In this document: positions 21,945-31,933 of the stretch, in pieces | How the letters are laid out: the number at the start of each line of letters is the position of its first letter | Position numbering within the stretch: position 1 is the stretch's first letter | NCBI RefSeq assembly: GCF_001039355.2 | Contig: NW_019775477.1 | Location: 338,179-370,111, forward strand | Direction: 5' to 3' | DNA: 31,933 nucleotides | DNA from: Lingula anatina | Lineage: Eukaryota > Brachiopoda > Lingulata > Lingulida > Lingulidae | Notes under the pieces: model-generated | The model's database searches: none | Told to the model about the DNA's origin: nothing | What the model saw: only the letters and a program-made list of their open reading frames with translations | Program-made: the position numbers and the translations under genes

Positions 21945-24900
21945 TTTTTTGTGGAATAACCCAATTGCATCTCACCTTCTCTGAAGAACGTCTATCACTG
22001 CCATTACTTGAAGTTTCCAGCTCATGCTCTATCTTGGAAACAAGGCGGCCATGCATTCCACAATTACTCATGTCTTTAGCAGCTCGATGCAGAAGGTTGT
22101 CCTAATCAAATATAGAACTCATCACACTAGCTATTTACATGCAGTGTCTTTAGGTGGCAAAACACTACAGGGGTTATTATTTTGAAAGGAATGCAAGATG
22201 TTAATTCACTTATCAAGAGAATTTTTATCTAGGAAACCTACTCAATCACAGTCCATATGTCATTAAACAGGGGCAGCTGCATTCAAGTGCATATCAAACG
22301 GATGTGCATAGAAAATATGACAATCAGGCCAAACAACATTACAAGTGACAAATGCATTCAAATTTTAAGGATTTATATTTGATGCATTCAAAACCTACAT
22401 TAACTCATGAATACAAATAACATGCAAATGCAAAATCTACATGTCAAGTAAAATCTGATGCCCTACCTTCTGCTTGCATTTTTTGGCCAATCTTGTAACT
22501 TTGGCTCTCAACGGTGTCATGGTATTGCTGGCTTTGGATAGCTCTTCTTTCTGTTATGAACAATAAACATCAGTAAGAGCATAATTATAATTCAAATGCC
22601 ATGTGAGCTGGCATCTTAATTCATTTTGTTAGTCTGGTTTTGATACCAACAGTCAAGTAATGAAAGAAACCTTACATTTTTTCTAATAAACAATTATTTC
22701 ATGATACAGACTGACAACAAGGTCATTCGCTAAAAGAAATCCAAACAGATTTAATGGATATTATACCTTATCTCTTAACTCCTCTAAAGTGTTATTGAGT
22801 CGTATTCTCAGTTCTTTTTGTTCTGCTTCTAACTGAGCTTGTCCAGTGACACTCTGCCCATCTTCTTCTGTTCTACTGGGACTAATCTTAGCAGACAATG
22901 ACCCCTCTGGAGGTGAGGCTTCCCGAGACTTCATACCAGACTTTTCTGGTGTCTTGTGCTGTTTCAACTCAGCCTCGAGACGCTCAACCTTTTCTTGTTT
23001 GTCTTTGAGTTTCTTATTCAGTTGGTCTATTTCAATATTCTGAATGAATAAATTGAAATTGTTGTGAAAGTTGAGAATAGTAGCACCAAGGCAATGCAGA
23101 TAGAATCTAAAATATCTAAGGCATCATATTTTCAAATTTAGGTATTCAACTGAACATATTTGCAAAATACTAGACAATATTTCTAAACAATACAATATTT
23201 GAAAAGAAACTAATTTCACTTTAACTTATAAATTCACATTACATGATAAGGTGGGTGTACTGCCTATAAAACACAACCAAAATCAATGGGCTGCTACCTT
23301 TGAGAAAAGCTCCTGTTCTTTGTTCTGCAGCTCTTTCTTGAGTTGGTGTTCCTCCCTGCTTGTCTCCAGCCAGTCCAGCATGTTCTTCTCTGACGTTCTT
23401 CCTGTGTTTGCTAGCCGCTCTCTCTGCATCCTGTGGAGACTAGGCAGGGGGCTGTCTGGACCAACTAGGTTCTGGAGTTTATAAAATAATTTTAAGTCAT
23501 CATGATAAACATTTCTAGATCTTCAGTTTAAAAATATACCCTTAACATTACTTGTTATTTTAATATTTAACTACATTTAAACACTGTTACAATTACAACT
23601 TTCAAATGATAAGTGAATTTGCTAAAAGTGTTTCATCAAAATTGAATCAATATAACATTCCATGACCTAGATGTTTCACTGGAAAAAAACACTGTTTTGT
23701 GACAAAGGAACTTTTAACATTTTTCAATGACCTACCTTTGAGCGAACAAGTCTGTCCAGGCGAGAAATTTCTTCTTGGGCAAAGGTCAGTTCTCTTCTCT
23801 TTTCCGCAAGTTCTTTTTCCAGTTTCAAGATCTGATCCCTCTGGTCTTTTACAATTTTCTCTTTGACTTCAAGCTGTCTCTCCCTGTCTCTCAACTACAA
23901 ATAATGATAAAATATTCATACAGGTATACTCTCATCAAAATAAGAGAGGTTCAATAAAAATACTACTGAATAATTACTAGGCACCATTTACAAAATTTAA
24001 GAAACATGCAACTCAATGCACATACAGAACAAGTGGCAAGATGGTTGTCCACTCGACACAAATATGCTGGGATTACAATAAGAGTAAAGGACTTACCTTG
24101 GCTTTCCACATGGCCAGATCACTAGAACCTTTGGCACCAGACGCAGGCAAACTATCCTTGAACAGACTCAGTTCACTCTCTTTGTTCTACAAAACAAGCA
24201 CAAAATATTTTACATAATTTCAGGCACTTCATGATGATATAGCAACAGAGATTTAAAAAAAACCTATTAAGTGCTGACAAGTAGGCACTTTTATCAATTG
24301 CAGCAATGCATGGTTGAGGAGGTAATGAATGGAAAGAATCCACATCTGATTCTTTGATGGTAAAAAATCTTTAAGGAAAGTAGGGAGAAAATGTGAAACA
24401 AATATCAGTAAGAAGACTCAACAGCCTTTTTATTAAGACACTGTGAAAGGCAAAATAGGCAGAAAAATTTCCCCAGGACAAAGTTCATCTCCTCACCTTC
24501 AGTTTCTTCTCCAACCCCTCCACTCTAGTCTCCCAGTCTTTGATCTCCTTGGCATGGACTCTCTCCAGGAGGATCACGTCAGGGTTCAGCTGGTCTATGT
24601 GGGACCTACGCTTCAGCCAGGAGGGAGTGGGAGGTTTCGGAGGTACTGGTGGTCTGTAACCTGAAGGAAAACAGTAACATGTAATTTTAGATAAAGGTTG
24701 GGTTCAAAAGGAGATATTCTTACATAACAAGATTAACTGACCTTAATTTTTTTTGTCTATATGATCCCATTCAATCCTGAAACTGATTTAACCCCATGGG
24801 GAGTTTACAACACAAGCTGCTGTATATGCCATTATGTGCTTATTTCAAAATGATCAAAATGACATGGTTTGAAAACCAAGACCTACCTTTAGGTGGTGTG

Positions 24901-27900
24901 GCTGGTGTAGACACAGAACCAGTCACACCAGAGGTGGGTGGTGAGGGAGGTTTGGACTTGGGTAAAGGTGGCGGTGCTCGTCCTGACAGTGGAATGTCCT
25001 CAGCCAAACTGGGAGCTTCATCTGCACTGTCAACATCTCCCTCTGGGACCTGAGTACTTGGAAGATAAAATGAATCCTCAATAACACTTCCATCAGCATG
25101 TGTTGCTTTCCCTGGTATTGTTGGAGGTTTACTGGAAGGCACTGCAGGGGCTGGGCCACTTTCACTGGGTGCAGAGCTCACTGCTGTGGTCTTCTCAATA
25201 TGGCCCCACAGGTCACTAAGTTCAGCCAGTTTAGAGGTGGAAGACTTGTTTGTATTTTCAATTTGTTTCCACTCCATTTCTTCAATGACTCCTGGTCCTG
25301 CTGGAGAGCTCATAGATGGAGCCACTGCAGACAACAGGGGGATGTCTTCTAATGGAAGCTGGTCTACAAAGTCCACGATGGCTTGACTTCTTGGAGTTAA
25401 GTTACTATCTGGTGATTTGATGTCTGGTGGTAATGTTATATTTTCCAGTTTAACATCTCCTGACTGAAAAGAAAATGTAGTCAACAATTAATTTTTTTAA
25501 AAACAAAATATCATCTTAAAACTATGTTATTGTTGGCAATGTGAGTTTTCCCCCCATCTTATGGTTTATAGAAAATATCAGTTAACTTGGCGCCATACTG
25601 GGCAGTTTCAAAATATTGTTTCATCTATTAAATTTTGCTCTTATTCACTTACAGTATTCTGCCAGAGGTAATCATCACTTTTAATGGATGAACAGTGCCC
25701 TCAAATATCAAAGAGAATGTTTTGATTCATCTAGTTGTTTTAAACTAACACCCCATTTCCATAGATTTTTAGATCGATCTATCCCTGTGGGGAGTCTCAC
25801 TAGATTACTGTCAGCTTGGCCGGCTTAAGCGTCTGTCCCGCCTACTAAAAGCTCTAAGGGGGTAATTAACTATGTTGTCCGCTCGGCTGACTGCAATTTA
25901 GCGTGAACCCCCAGGGAGTTAGGTCGATCTAAAACTTAATCTTTAGATCGATCTAAATCTCTGGGAAAGCACCCTAAGATAATGATGGAAATGAAATTGA
26001 CGCTCACACTGGATGTAACCTTTGCAACAGAAGTCATTAAGTATATTTCATTTCCATCCTTATCTTACTGCCATTTAAAATGTACATTATATTCTGTAGT
26101 TTCCTTTGCTTTGTGTACAATACCTATTTTTAGTGATGAGGACTCAAAGGATGTGATTAACATGCTGTAACAGTACAGGCAAAAAACCTTCATATAATGT
26201 GCAACACAAAAGTGGTATTCCTAGCAGAGGACATCACCTCCAGTAGTTTATTATGTGGGAAGCATACAGTGCAGCACCACCCATGACTTACCCAACCCTG
26301 GCAGGCCAATCATATATACAGATATATATTACAGTCATCAAAATAAACAATTTTTTAAAATTTACACCATATAACATTTTCAATCTTTAATCAGGATTTA
26401 AAATAAAACTGTCATGGGTAATTGTAATTTGAAAGTTGTAATTATAAAATTGTTTAAATGTAGTTAAATATTCATCAACATGAATCAGAAGAAAATCATT
26501 TGAGTATTTAATTATAAATAAGGAAATTACCTTGACACCTTGATATAATATTGTGAAATTTTCTCTCAGTTTGCTGTAATTATCCTGGAGCATGTCATAA
26601 GCCTACAATTGACAAAAAATAAAAATAAACATCAATATGGTTAACAAACAAAATATTATAGACATGCAAAGTCTTAAGACTTCAAATAGTCAGAAGCCAA
26701 ATCTGTCAAATTTATTTAAAAAAGGGACAAGATCACATCTAGGCTCACGTGTCTAGGTTCAGCTTATCAACTCTAACAAAAATGCCAGGTATATTTTATT
26801 GTGGTAAAGAAAGAGTCAATTTGCCAGTGTGTTGATAACAATTTCAATCCATCTAAGAAGAATTTGCTAGCTTTTTGGTTAAAATCAAGTATATGGGACA
26901 GTGAGCCCAGAATATTTGTTTGAAGCTTATATATAGGTATATAAATTATTAAGTTAGAGTGCATGAAAACTGTACCTATACTACAAATGTACATGCTAGA
27001 CAAAAGCTTTATTTAACAAACTCACACTAGACCTTGTATAGTAGACTAAGACTGGGTTCCCATAGATTTAGATCCATCTATCCAGATCAACCTAACTCCT
27101 TAGGGGTTCACACTAAATTGCTGTCAGGTTCCGAGAGCCGGGCGCACCAAAAAGTTAATTACCCCCTTACAGCTTTTAGTAGGCGGGACAGACATTTAAA
27201 GCGGTCAGGCTGACAACCCATGTGAGACTCCCCACGGAGATAGATGGATCTAAAAATCTATGGAAATGCACTCTAATATACATATTACCATAATACAAAC
27301 TACGACCAGGCTTGTGCTCAAGGTAGCACAATCAGAGCAACAGAGGGGATGGGAATGTGTACGAAAGACACAAGTAAAAATCCATCAGTTACAGCAGCTA
27401 TTTTATGCCAAAGTGGATGCTAAAAACAAATATGAGCAACACTTCACCTGGCTCCTTTGCTCTAGACATTGACCATGGTAGAATACAGAAACCACTCATT
27501 AGCAATTTGGTGTATGTGACAACCACTCCTCCTTCACACTGGTGAATATCACATACACCTTGCTGACTTCTGGTGGATCTACTGCAGTCATCACACAGTT
27601 CATGTATAGAACACTATTACTAGGTAACACTCTACACACAAGACAAAACAATAGTGAAGTTCACAGCAAATGTCAGTTGTGTGAACAGAGCTGTCTTCAA
27701 CCCACACAGTGCCTGAAATACACTGTGGCAATAATTCTGCTAGGTCATATAGAAAAATCCACACCAAATGCCAACAGATTCATCTAGACTACATGTAAAG
27801 TGACAGAAAGGAGGAATAATTGCAGACAGCATATTTTTTCAAAAAGCATTTTAAGTTCTAGAAGTGATTGAAGATATTTACACTCACATGTTCACACACA

Positions 27901-30900
27901 TTTACTACTACCACCACAACTACAGTTGTCCCACAAAAACCTTTCAAACACAATCTTATTACTCTTCTACTACCTTACTCATCTAACTTCTAAGCCTACA
28001 CTACTTCAGTCTACTCCAACACCACACTGACAACATTATTACAGCCACTACAATAAGTACAGTAACACAATGTGCACCCAATACAACCACTACCTTGCGA
28101 TTAGCTAACAAAACTCTGTGCAATGAACTGGTCTCCTGGAAAGGACACAAACCAAACAAAATCATGCTGTTACTTATTACTGCAGACCATTTTTCAGAGT
28201 AATTATGTTATAGACATGCAAGGAAAATTAATGTAAAAACATGTAATATATGATACATATGATGTTATAAAGAAGCATGTGCATAAATACAGTTAATATG
28301 AAGTACTATGTATAAAGAAACATGCTTTTATATGACTAAATCTGAACAAACAGTGAACATTTGAGTTCACAACCACAACTAATGTACAATGATATAATGA
28401 TAAATGGTGTCTTCCATTATTTCAAATGTATACTAACACTTGTGTTGATATATGTTGGAAAGATCTTCACCCCTCACTATTCACTGACATAGTGAACAGA
28501 TGTCAAAAGCATTGGGCAGAGCAAATTTTTGCATAAGCTAAAATCATCCACCAGTTGATATGAAATCAGTCTTTCTTAAATCTATTCAAGATGTGGACAT
28601 GATGATATATCACATAAAATGGCTTGTGCTCTTATTCATTTCACATTTGCTGCTTGAGTCAAATCATTTTGATTGTTGGATTAGAGTTCTTTTTTCTCAT
28701 AACAATAAATGGACATTTAAGTACATCTATAATTCCCCACTAAGACTGAGGTTACTCCCCCAGTATTGGTCAGTAATCAATGCTCACAGTTCTGAGTTTA
28801 TCTGTTATTATATACAAGTGTATAGTGCACAAAGCAAGCCTAGGGAAGGCAGCAGTGCATGGAGCTTTTACATAATTAATGAGGGTTAATTAACTGGCAC
28901 CAATCAATAAATGTAATATTGCAAGAATAATAGGCACTTGTTACATGTAGTCACATATAGAAATACTTCTCAAATTACAGAGTAAAAGGGCCTTGTTACA
29001 GGCAATTGCCTTTTAGACCTTGGCTCAACTCCCAAGTTTTCATCTTGGTCCAAAAGTGAAAGCTGGTATTTCAAGGACAACATATCTTTCTTAACAATTT
29101 CCCCTTTTTTATCATTTTTTATGCTGAATTATACTCTTTAACAGCTAGCTGAGTGTGGTTAAAGGACACATAAATCAAATATATAGGGATAAAATTGAGT
29201 GTGTAAAAAAACTTCAATCACAATTTCAGCCCAAGAACATGAAATTTGATATGCATAAAAACATTTTCTTTTGATTAACAATTCTCTCAATATGACAAAT
29301 CCATTAGTTTACCTTTTCTAAAGCTTTCAACCTGTTCACTTCATCCTTGAGGTCCTTCAGTTCTCCCTCATGGCCACACACATCCTACAAGAATCAAAGA
29401 TTTTTTGCAGTTGATTCTTTACAAATAATGACTTCTTAATTTTTTACTCTAAAATGTTTCAGGTACATCACCTCAAATATGGCATGTGCATTATCAGAAC
29501 CTACTGAAGCTCTTCAACTGTTTATATGGCACAAAAAAAAATTACTGTTAAGTTAACTGTATTTTACTGTTGTATGACGCATTCAGTGAATCACAAAATT
29601 AAGTCTACTTGTGACAGGTACTTTTCCAATTCAAATCAATTTCAAAAGACTTCAAATAACACTACTGCAGGAACCAAAGTGCACATTTTTTATATGTGTT
29701 CTGGCTGGTTACCAGTGTAATCTGAGAAGAGCTAGTTGCAAGTTCAAATATCATGATTTGTCACTTACACATTGACTACCGCTACAGATGTTTCTTTTTA
29801 ACCAGTACAAAAAAAAGCACAATAACCAGAGAGCTGCTACAGTTAATGGGAAAACTAGGAGATTTATGCTACAGTAAACAAACCAGTTTTGGTTATTTTG
29901 CTGATTTAAATCAGAGGGTATCTGGACCACTTAAATGAAGGGCAACCTGCACAGTAACAAACTTACTCACTTCCCCTACTACATACAAATACCAACCTTT
30001 CCTTCCCTCAGCTGCTGTACAGTCTCCTTCAACCTTGCCTCGGACTTCTCAAGCCTTGTTACAGTCTTCTCTGCCTCCTCCACCCAGGCTTTCTGTGCTC
30101 TCAGCTCTGACAGCTCTTTGGCCAGAACCCTGACAAACCCATTAGACTTCCCTGGGTTCTCATAGGCCACCAATTTTTCATTTAATGTCTGTATTTCTTG
30201 GTCCAAGTTTCTCACTTTCCTCTGCTGGTCGTCTATTTGCCTGTGTAACAAATGGTTCTCCTCCTCTAGGTTCTTAGCAGTGGTGACCTACAAATAATTT
30301 CTAACAGATCAATTTCAACTGGTACATTGAAGGATATAATGCCCAACCAAAAAACCTTCAAAGGAGTGACCCCTGAACCCATGCTCATATATCATTAAAG
30401 AGAATAATGTAAGAAACAGCATACCCAATGCTCCTGACAAGCTGGGCAAGGTTGTGGTTGTGGTTCTTTTAGAGAATGGTTTAATTCAAATTAAAGTGAC
30501 TTTTCAATGAAATGTTTATGCACAACAATTTGTCAACAACCATTTAGTGTTCAGAATGAGGGAATTGAAGACAGATTCTGATAAATGATACTCCTAATTC
30601 TCTATAAAGTAAGGCTGCAATGAAAATTTATTACCTTCAAAGGCAATTTGCACTGCAAGAACAGTCAACCACGAGATGCTAAGGTGCTGGTGACCGAACA
30701 CTGTCAGTCTAGCAACTTTTTTATTTTTACATCTTTTGATAATTCACCCAACTTTTTAAAAACTAAGAATTATTTTCAAGATAGAAACAAGATGCTATTA
30801 ATAACCTGATAGTTAATTGACACATCAAAATCTCCCCCCCCCCCAACCTTCAACATCTACAAAAAGATTTTAAAAAAAATGAAAGTTAAAAGGTAGTGGA

Positions 30901-31933
30901 GACAAAAAATGTTAAGTGATATCAGTAAATGTTCTTGTTGACCTAACTTGGCTTAGTGCTCAACTAAAACATTTACTTCAAAAACACCAGTAAGTATAAA
31001 AACATCTTGCCATTGGGGGCACCCTTGCCTTATCAACTTGAAAATACCAAGACAACAAATTATGTATAGATTTTTTTTTTTTTTTTTAAACTGCTATACT
31101 AACCAAATACCCACCTATCAATATTGGAAACATTTCAACTAAACACAAGAAAATTAGTTTGCATGATCACTCTGGAGAAATACTATCTACTGAAGGTGGT
31201 TATTCAAAAGTAAATTGTTATAATACAAAACCCTCATCAACATTCATGACGTCTCACTAAAATATAATATGACCACTATATTCTCATAGTTAGTTTTCCA
31301 GAATATGATAAGAAATCCATTTAAATGCAGTTATTACTAACTTACCCTATTTTCTGCTGTGGACACTGTAGCACCTAATTCCTGGATCTTATATTTAAGT
31401 TTCAGTTCACTGGACTCCAGAGCTACAATCTTTTCTTTCAGTACAGCCTCATGCTGTTCATGTTCCTGCAGTTTGTTCAGCAGTTCCATCTCTCGGGCAC
31501 TGGTGTCAGAGAGAGAATCCTGCATGTTTCTGGATGTCGTCTGTAGAGCAACAATTTGTTTCTTCAAGGAACTTTCAACATCTCCTGCCTTCTCCACCTC
31601 TTGCTGAAATTCTTGGAGTTGAATTTGCAAGTCTGAAACCTCAAATTTCAAGTTTGCCTTTGTCTCCTCAAGTTGGTGAACCTTCATCAAAGCACTCTCG
31701 TTCCTATTCTCTAAATCAGTGTTGCGCCTTTCTAGGTCTTTTATACGATCTTGTGCTGCAGAGTCAGCATATTCTAATTGCACAACTTTCCCCTCCAACA
31801 CAATGTTATCATTTTCAAGTGTCCTTATTTTATTTGATAGTGATGTCTCTCTGTTGGTCATCTCCTCCAATTCTATGTTCAACCTGTCACGGCTATTCTG
31901 TAACGCAATTTTCTCCTTCTCCATCTCCTGCAC
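17942..31933 (-). CDS. RIM-binding-protein-like coiled-coil/SH3/FN3 scaffold, N-terminus beyond window
   Basis: Twenty exons in transcript order: 31933-31346 (open at the window edge), 30287-29997, 29384-29313, 28135-28094, 26602-26531, 25463-24887, 24660-24497, 24186-24097, 23894-23736, 23471-23298, 23039-22767, 22550-22467, 22101-21976, 21323-20888, 20657-20518, 20156-19679, 19452-19322, 19043-18750, 18488-18354 and 18157-17942 (TAG). 1,513 residues are visible. Layout from the first visible residue: coiled coil 1-355; proline-rich segment 356-575 with RAPPPLPKSKPP and PPVPPKPP; coiled coil about 575-860; Ser/Lys-rich linker with PPKKAKK and KKRKSKHSK; SH3 about 1015-1073 (ELPLKEGELVQVLG, then DGYYETRLGGRVGLVPASYL); Gln/Asn/Pro-rich linker; one FN3 about 1262-1350; acidic EEDGDVDDDDD; SH3 about 1398-1457 (FVAVYDYIP, then NGRRGLVPASFIEE). 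The SH3s resemble those of RIMBP/TSPOAP1, which link RIMs and calcium channels at active zones, but those proteins have three SH3s and three FN3s. So this is a divergent member or relative, and a synaptic role is only inferred. Confidence 0.8.
21851..21950. repeat. Compound (TTA)n / (TTTA)n microsatellite
   Basis: A pure TTA array (21851-21896) runs into a TTTA array (about 21903-21950). It lies in a RIMBP-like intron, only 25 nt downstream (in transcript sense) of the donor of exon 22101-21976. In the transcript it is an A-rich run (AAAT, TAA). Confidence 0.95.
25464..26530 (-). other. RIMBP-like intron holding MITE copy 1
   Basis: This 1,067-bp intron (donor GTAATTTCC-side at 26530, acceptor TTTTCAG at 25464) contains the 226-bp MITE at 25749-25974. 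The rest is AT-rich with no coding signal. Confidence 0.8.
25749..25974 (+). mobile_element. MITE copy 1, TAA target duplication (PIF/Harbinger-like)
   Basis: The 226-bp element is flanked by TAA (25746-25748 and 25975-25977). The ends are inverted and similar: ATTTCCATAGATTTTTAGAT on the left, and on the right, read inward, CTTTCCCAGAGATTTAGATC. Both reach the palindrome AGATCGATCT. It contains no open frame. A 3-bp TAA/TTA target site is characteristic of PIF/Harbinger elements, so the class is inferred from that. Confidence 0.75.
26603..28093 (-). other. RIMBP-like intron holding MITE copy 2
   Basis: This 1,491-bp intron between exons 28135-28094 and 26602-26531 contains the 224-bp MITE at 27050-27273. 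The remainder (27277-28093) includes short open frames that look random in composition and have no splice-linked partner. Confidence 0.8.
27050..27273 (-). mobile_element. MITE copy 2, inverted relative to copy 1
   Basis: The 224-bp element is flanked by TAA (27047-27049 and 27274-27276). Its reverse complement aligns to copy 1 along the full length. Shared blocks include GTGGGGAGTCTCAC, GTCTGTCCCGCCTACTAAAA and GGGGGTAATTAACT, with scattered substitutions and small length changes in between. No open frame. Confidence 0.8.
28136..29312 (-). other. RIMBP-like intron, 1.18 kb
   Basis: AT-rich intron between exons 29384-29313 and 28135-28094. A 109-residue plus-strand frame at 28560-28889 has no codon or domain support and is treated as chance. 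No repeat structure was recognised. Confidence 0.7.
29385..29996 (-). other. RIMBP-like intron, 0.6 kb
   Basis: AT-rich intron with donor GTTGGT at 29996 and acceptor TTGTAG at 29386-29385. Nothing else was recognised in it. Confidence 0.7.
30288..31345 (-). other. RIMBP-like intron, 1.06 kb
   Basis: Intron between the first visible exon and exon 30287-29997 (donor GTAAGTT, acceptor ATTTGTAG). It contains an 11-base C run (30834-30844) and a poly-T tract (about 31072-31087). No other feature was recognised. Confidence 0.75.

Noticed and set aside
21851-21950. Possible CRISPR-like array
   Set aside because: The repeats are 3-4 bp units without spacers; it is an ordinary microsatellite in an animal intron.
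22354-22395. Repeated ATGCATTCAAA motif
   Set aside because: Only two short copies in AT-rich intron sequence; too weak for a repeat call.
24796-25352. Plus-strand open frames (85 and 84 residues) opposite the proline-rich exon
   Set aside because: They are antisense to a strongly supported 577-nt coding exon and arise from its composition.
28245-28335. Loose repeat of TATAAAGAA.CATG.. units
   Set aside because: Similarity is partial and confined to low-complexity AT-rich words; no clear unit or boundary.
28560-28889. Plus-strand 109-residue frame inside a RIMBP-like intron
   Set aside because: No family resemblance, no start context or splice partner, and composition like surrounding intron sequence.
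31920-31933. Possible exon boundary (GTGCAG before GAG) at the window edge
   Set aside because: The reverse-strand GTGCAG could be an acceptor, but the reading frame is also open to the last base, so it cannot be decided without the next sequence.

Overview
The window is animal nuclear DNA: AT-rich, with many short exons separated by GT-AG introns of roughly 100-1,500 bp, AATAAA polyadenylation signals, microsatellites and small non-autonomous DNA transposons. The encoded proteins are typical of bilaterians. A non-vertebrate bilaterian, perhaps a lophotrochozoan such as a mollusc or annelid, is my best guess, but the sequence alone does not fix the phylum.

Four protein-coding genes fill the window with alternating strands. 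(1) Positions 78-1876, plus strand: the last six exons of a RIMOC1 (C5orf51 family) gene, a partner of the MON1-CCZ1/RAB7A machinery. (2) Positions 2369-4874, minus strand, with a probable non-coding first exon near 5321-5500: a complete DPH2 gene (diphthamide synthesis, 6 coding exons, 493 residues). (3) Positions 5645-16007, plus strand: a complete SMC2 gene (condensin ATPase, 25 exons, 1,215 residues), including one GC-AG intron. (4) Positions 17942-31933, minus strand: the 3' 20 exons (1,513 residues visible) of a long coiled-coil/SH3/FN3 protein whose SH3 domains resemble those of RIM-binding proteins. Its 5' end lies outside the window.

RIMOC1/DPH2 and SMC2/RIMBP-like are tail-to-tail pairs whose 3' UTRs must nearly touch or overlap. 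DPH2 and SMC2 are head-to-head and share a compact intergenic promoter with an NRF1-type palindrome. The four products act in different processes (endolysosomal and mitophagy trafficking, translation-factor modification, chromosome condensation, and a coiled-coil scaffold), so only the shared DPH2/SMC2 promoter suggests coordinated expression.

The most notable non-coding structures are: a 100-bp tandem duplication that copied the last splice acceptor of DPH2; a 300-bp TTAA-flanked MITE in SMC2 intron 12; two inverted copies of a ~225-bp TAA-flanked MITE on either side of a 72-nt in-frame exon of the RIMBP-like gene; and a perfect 15-bp hairpin with the stop codon of that gene in its loop. I found no RNA genes, CRISPR arrays or bacterial-type systems.
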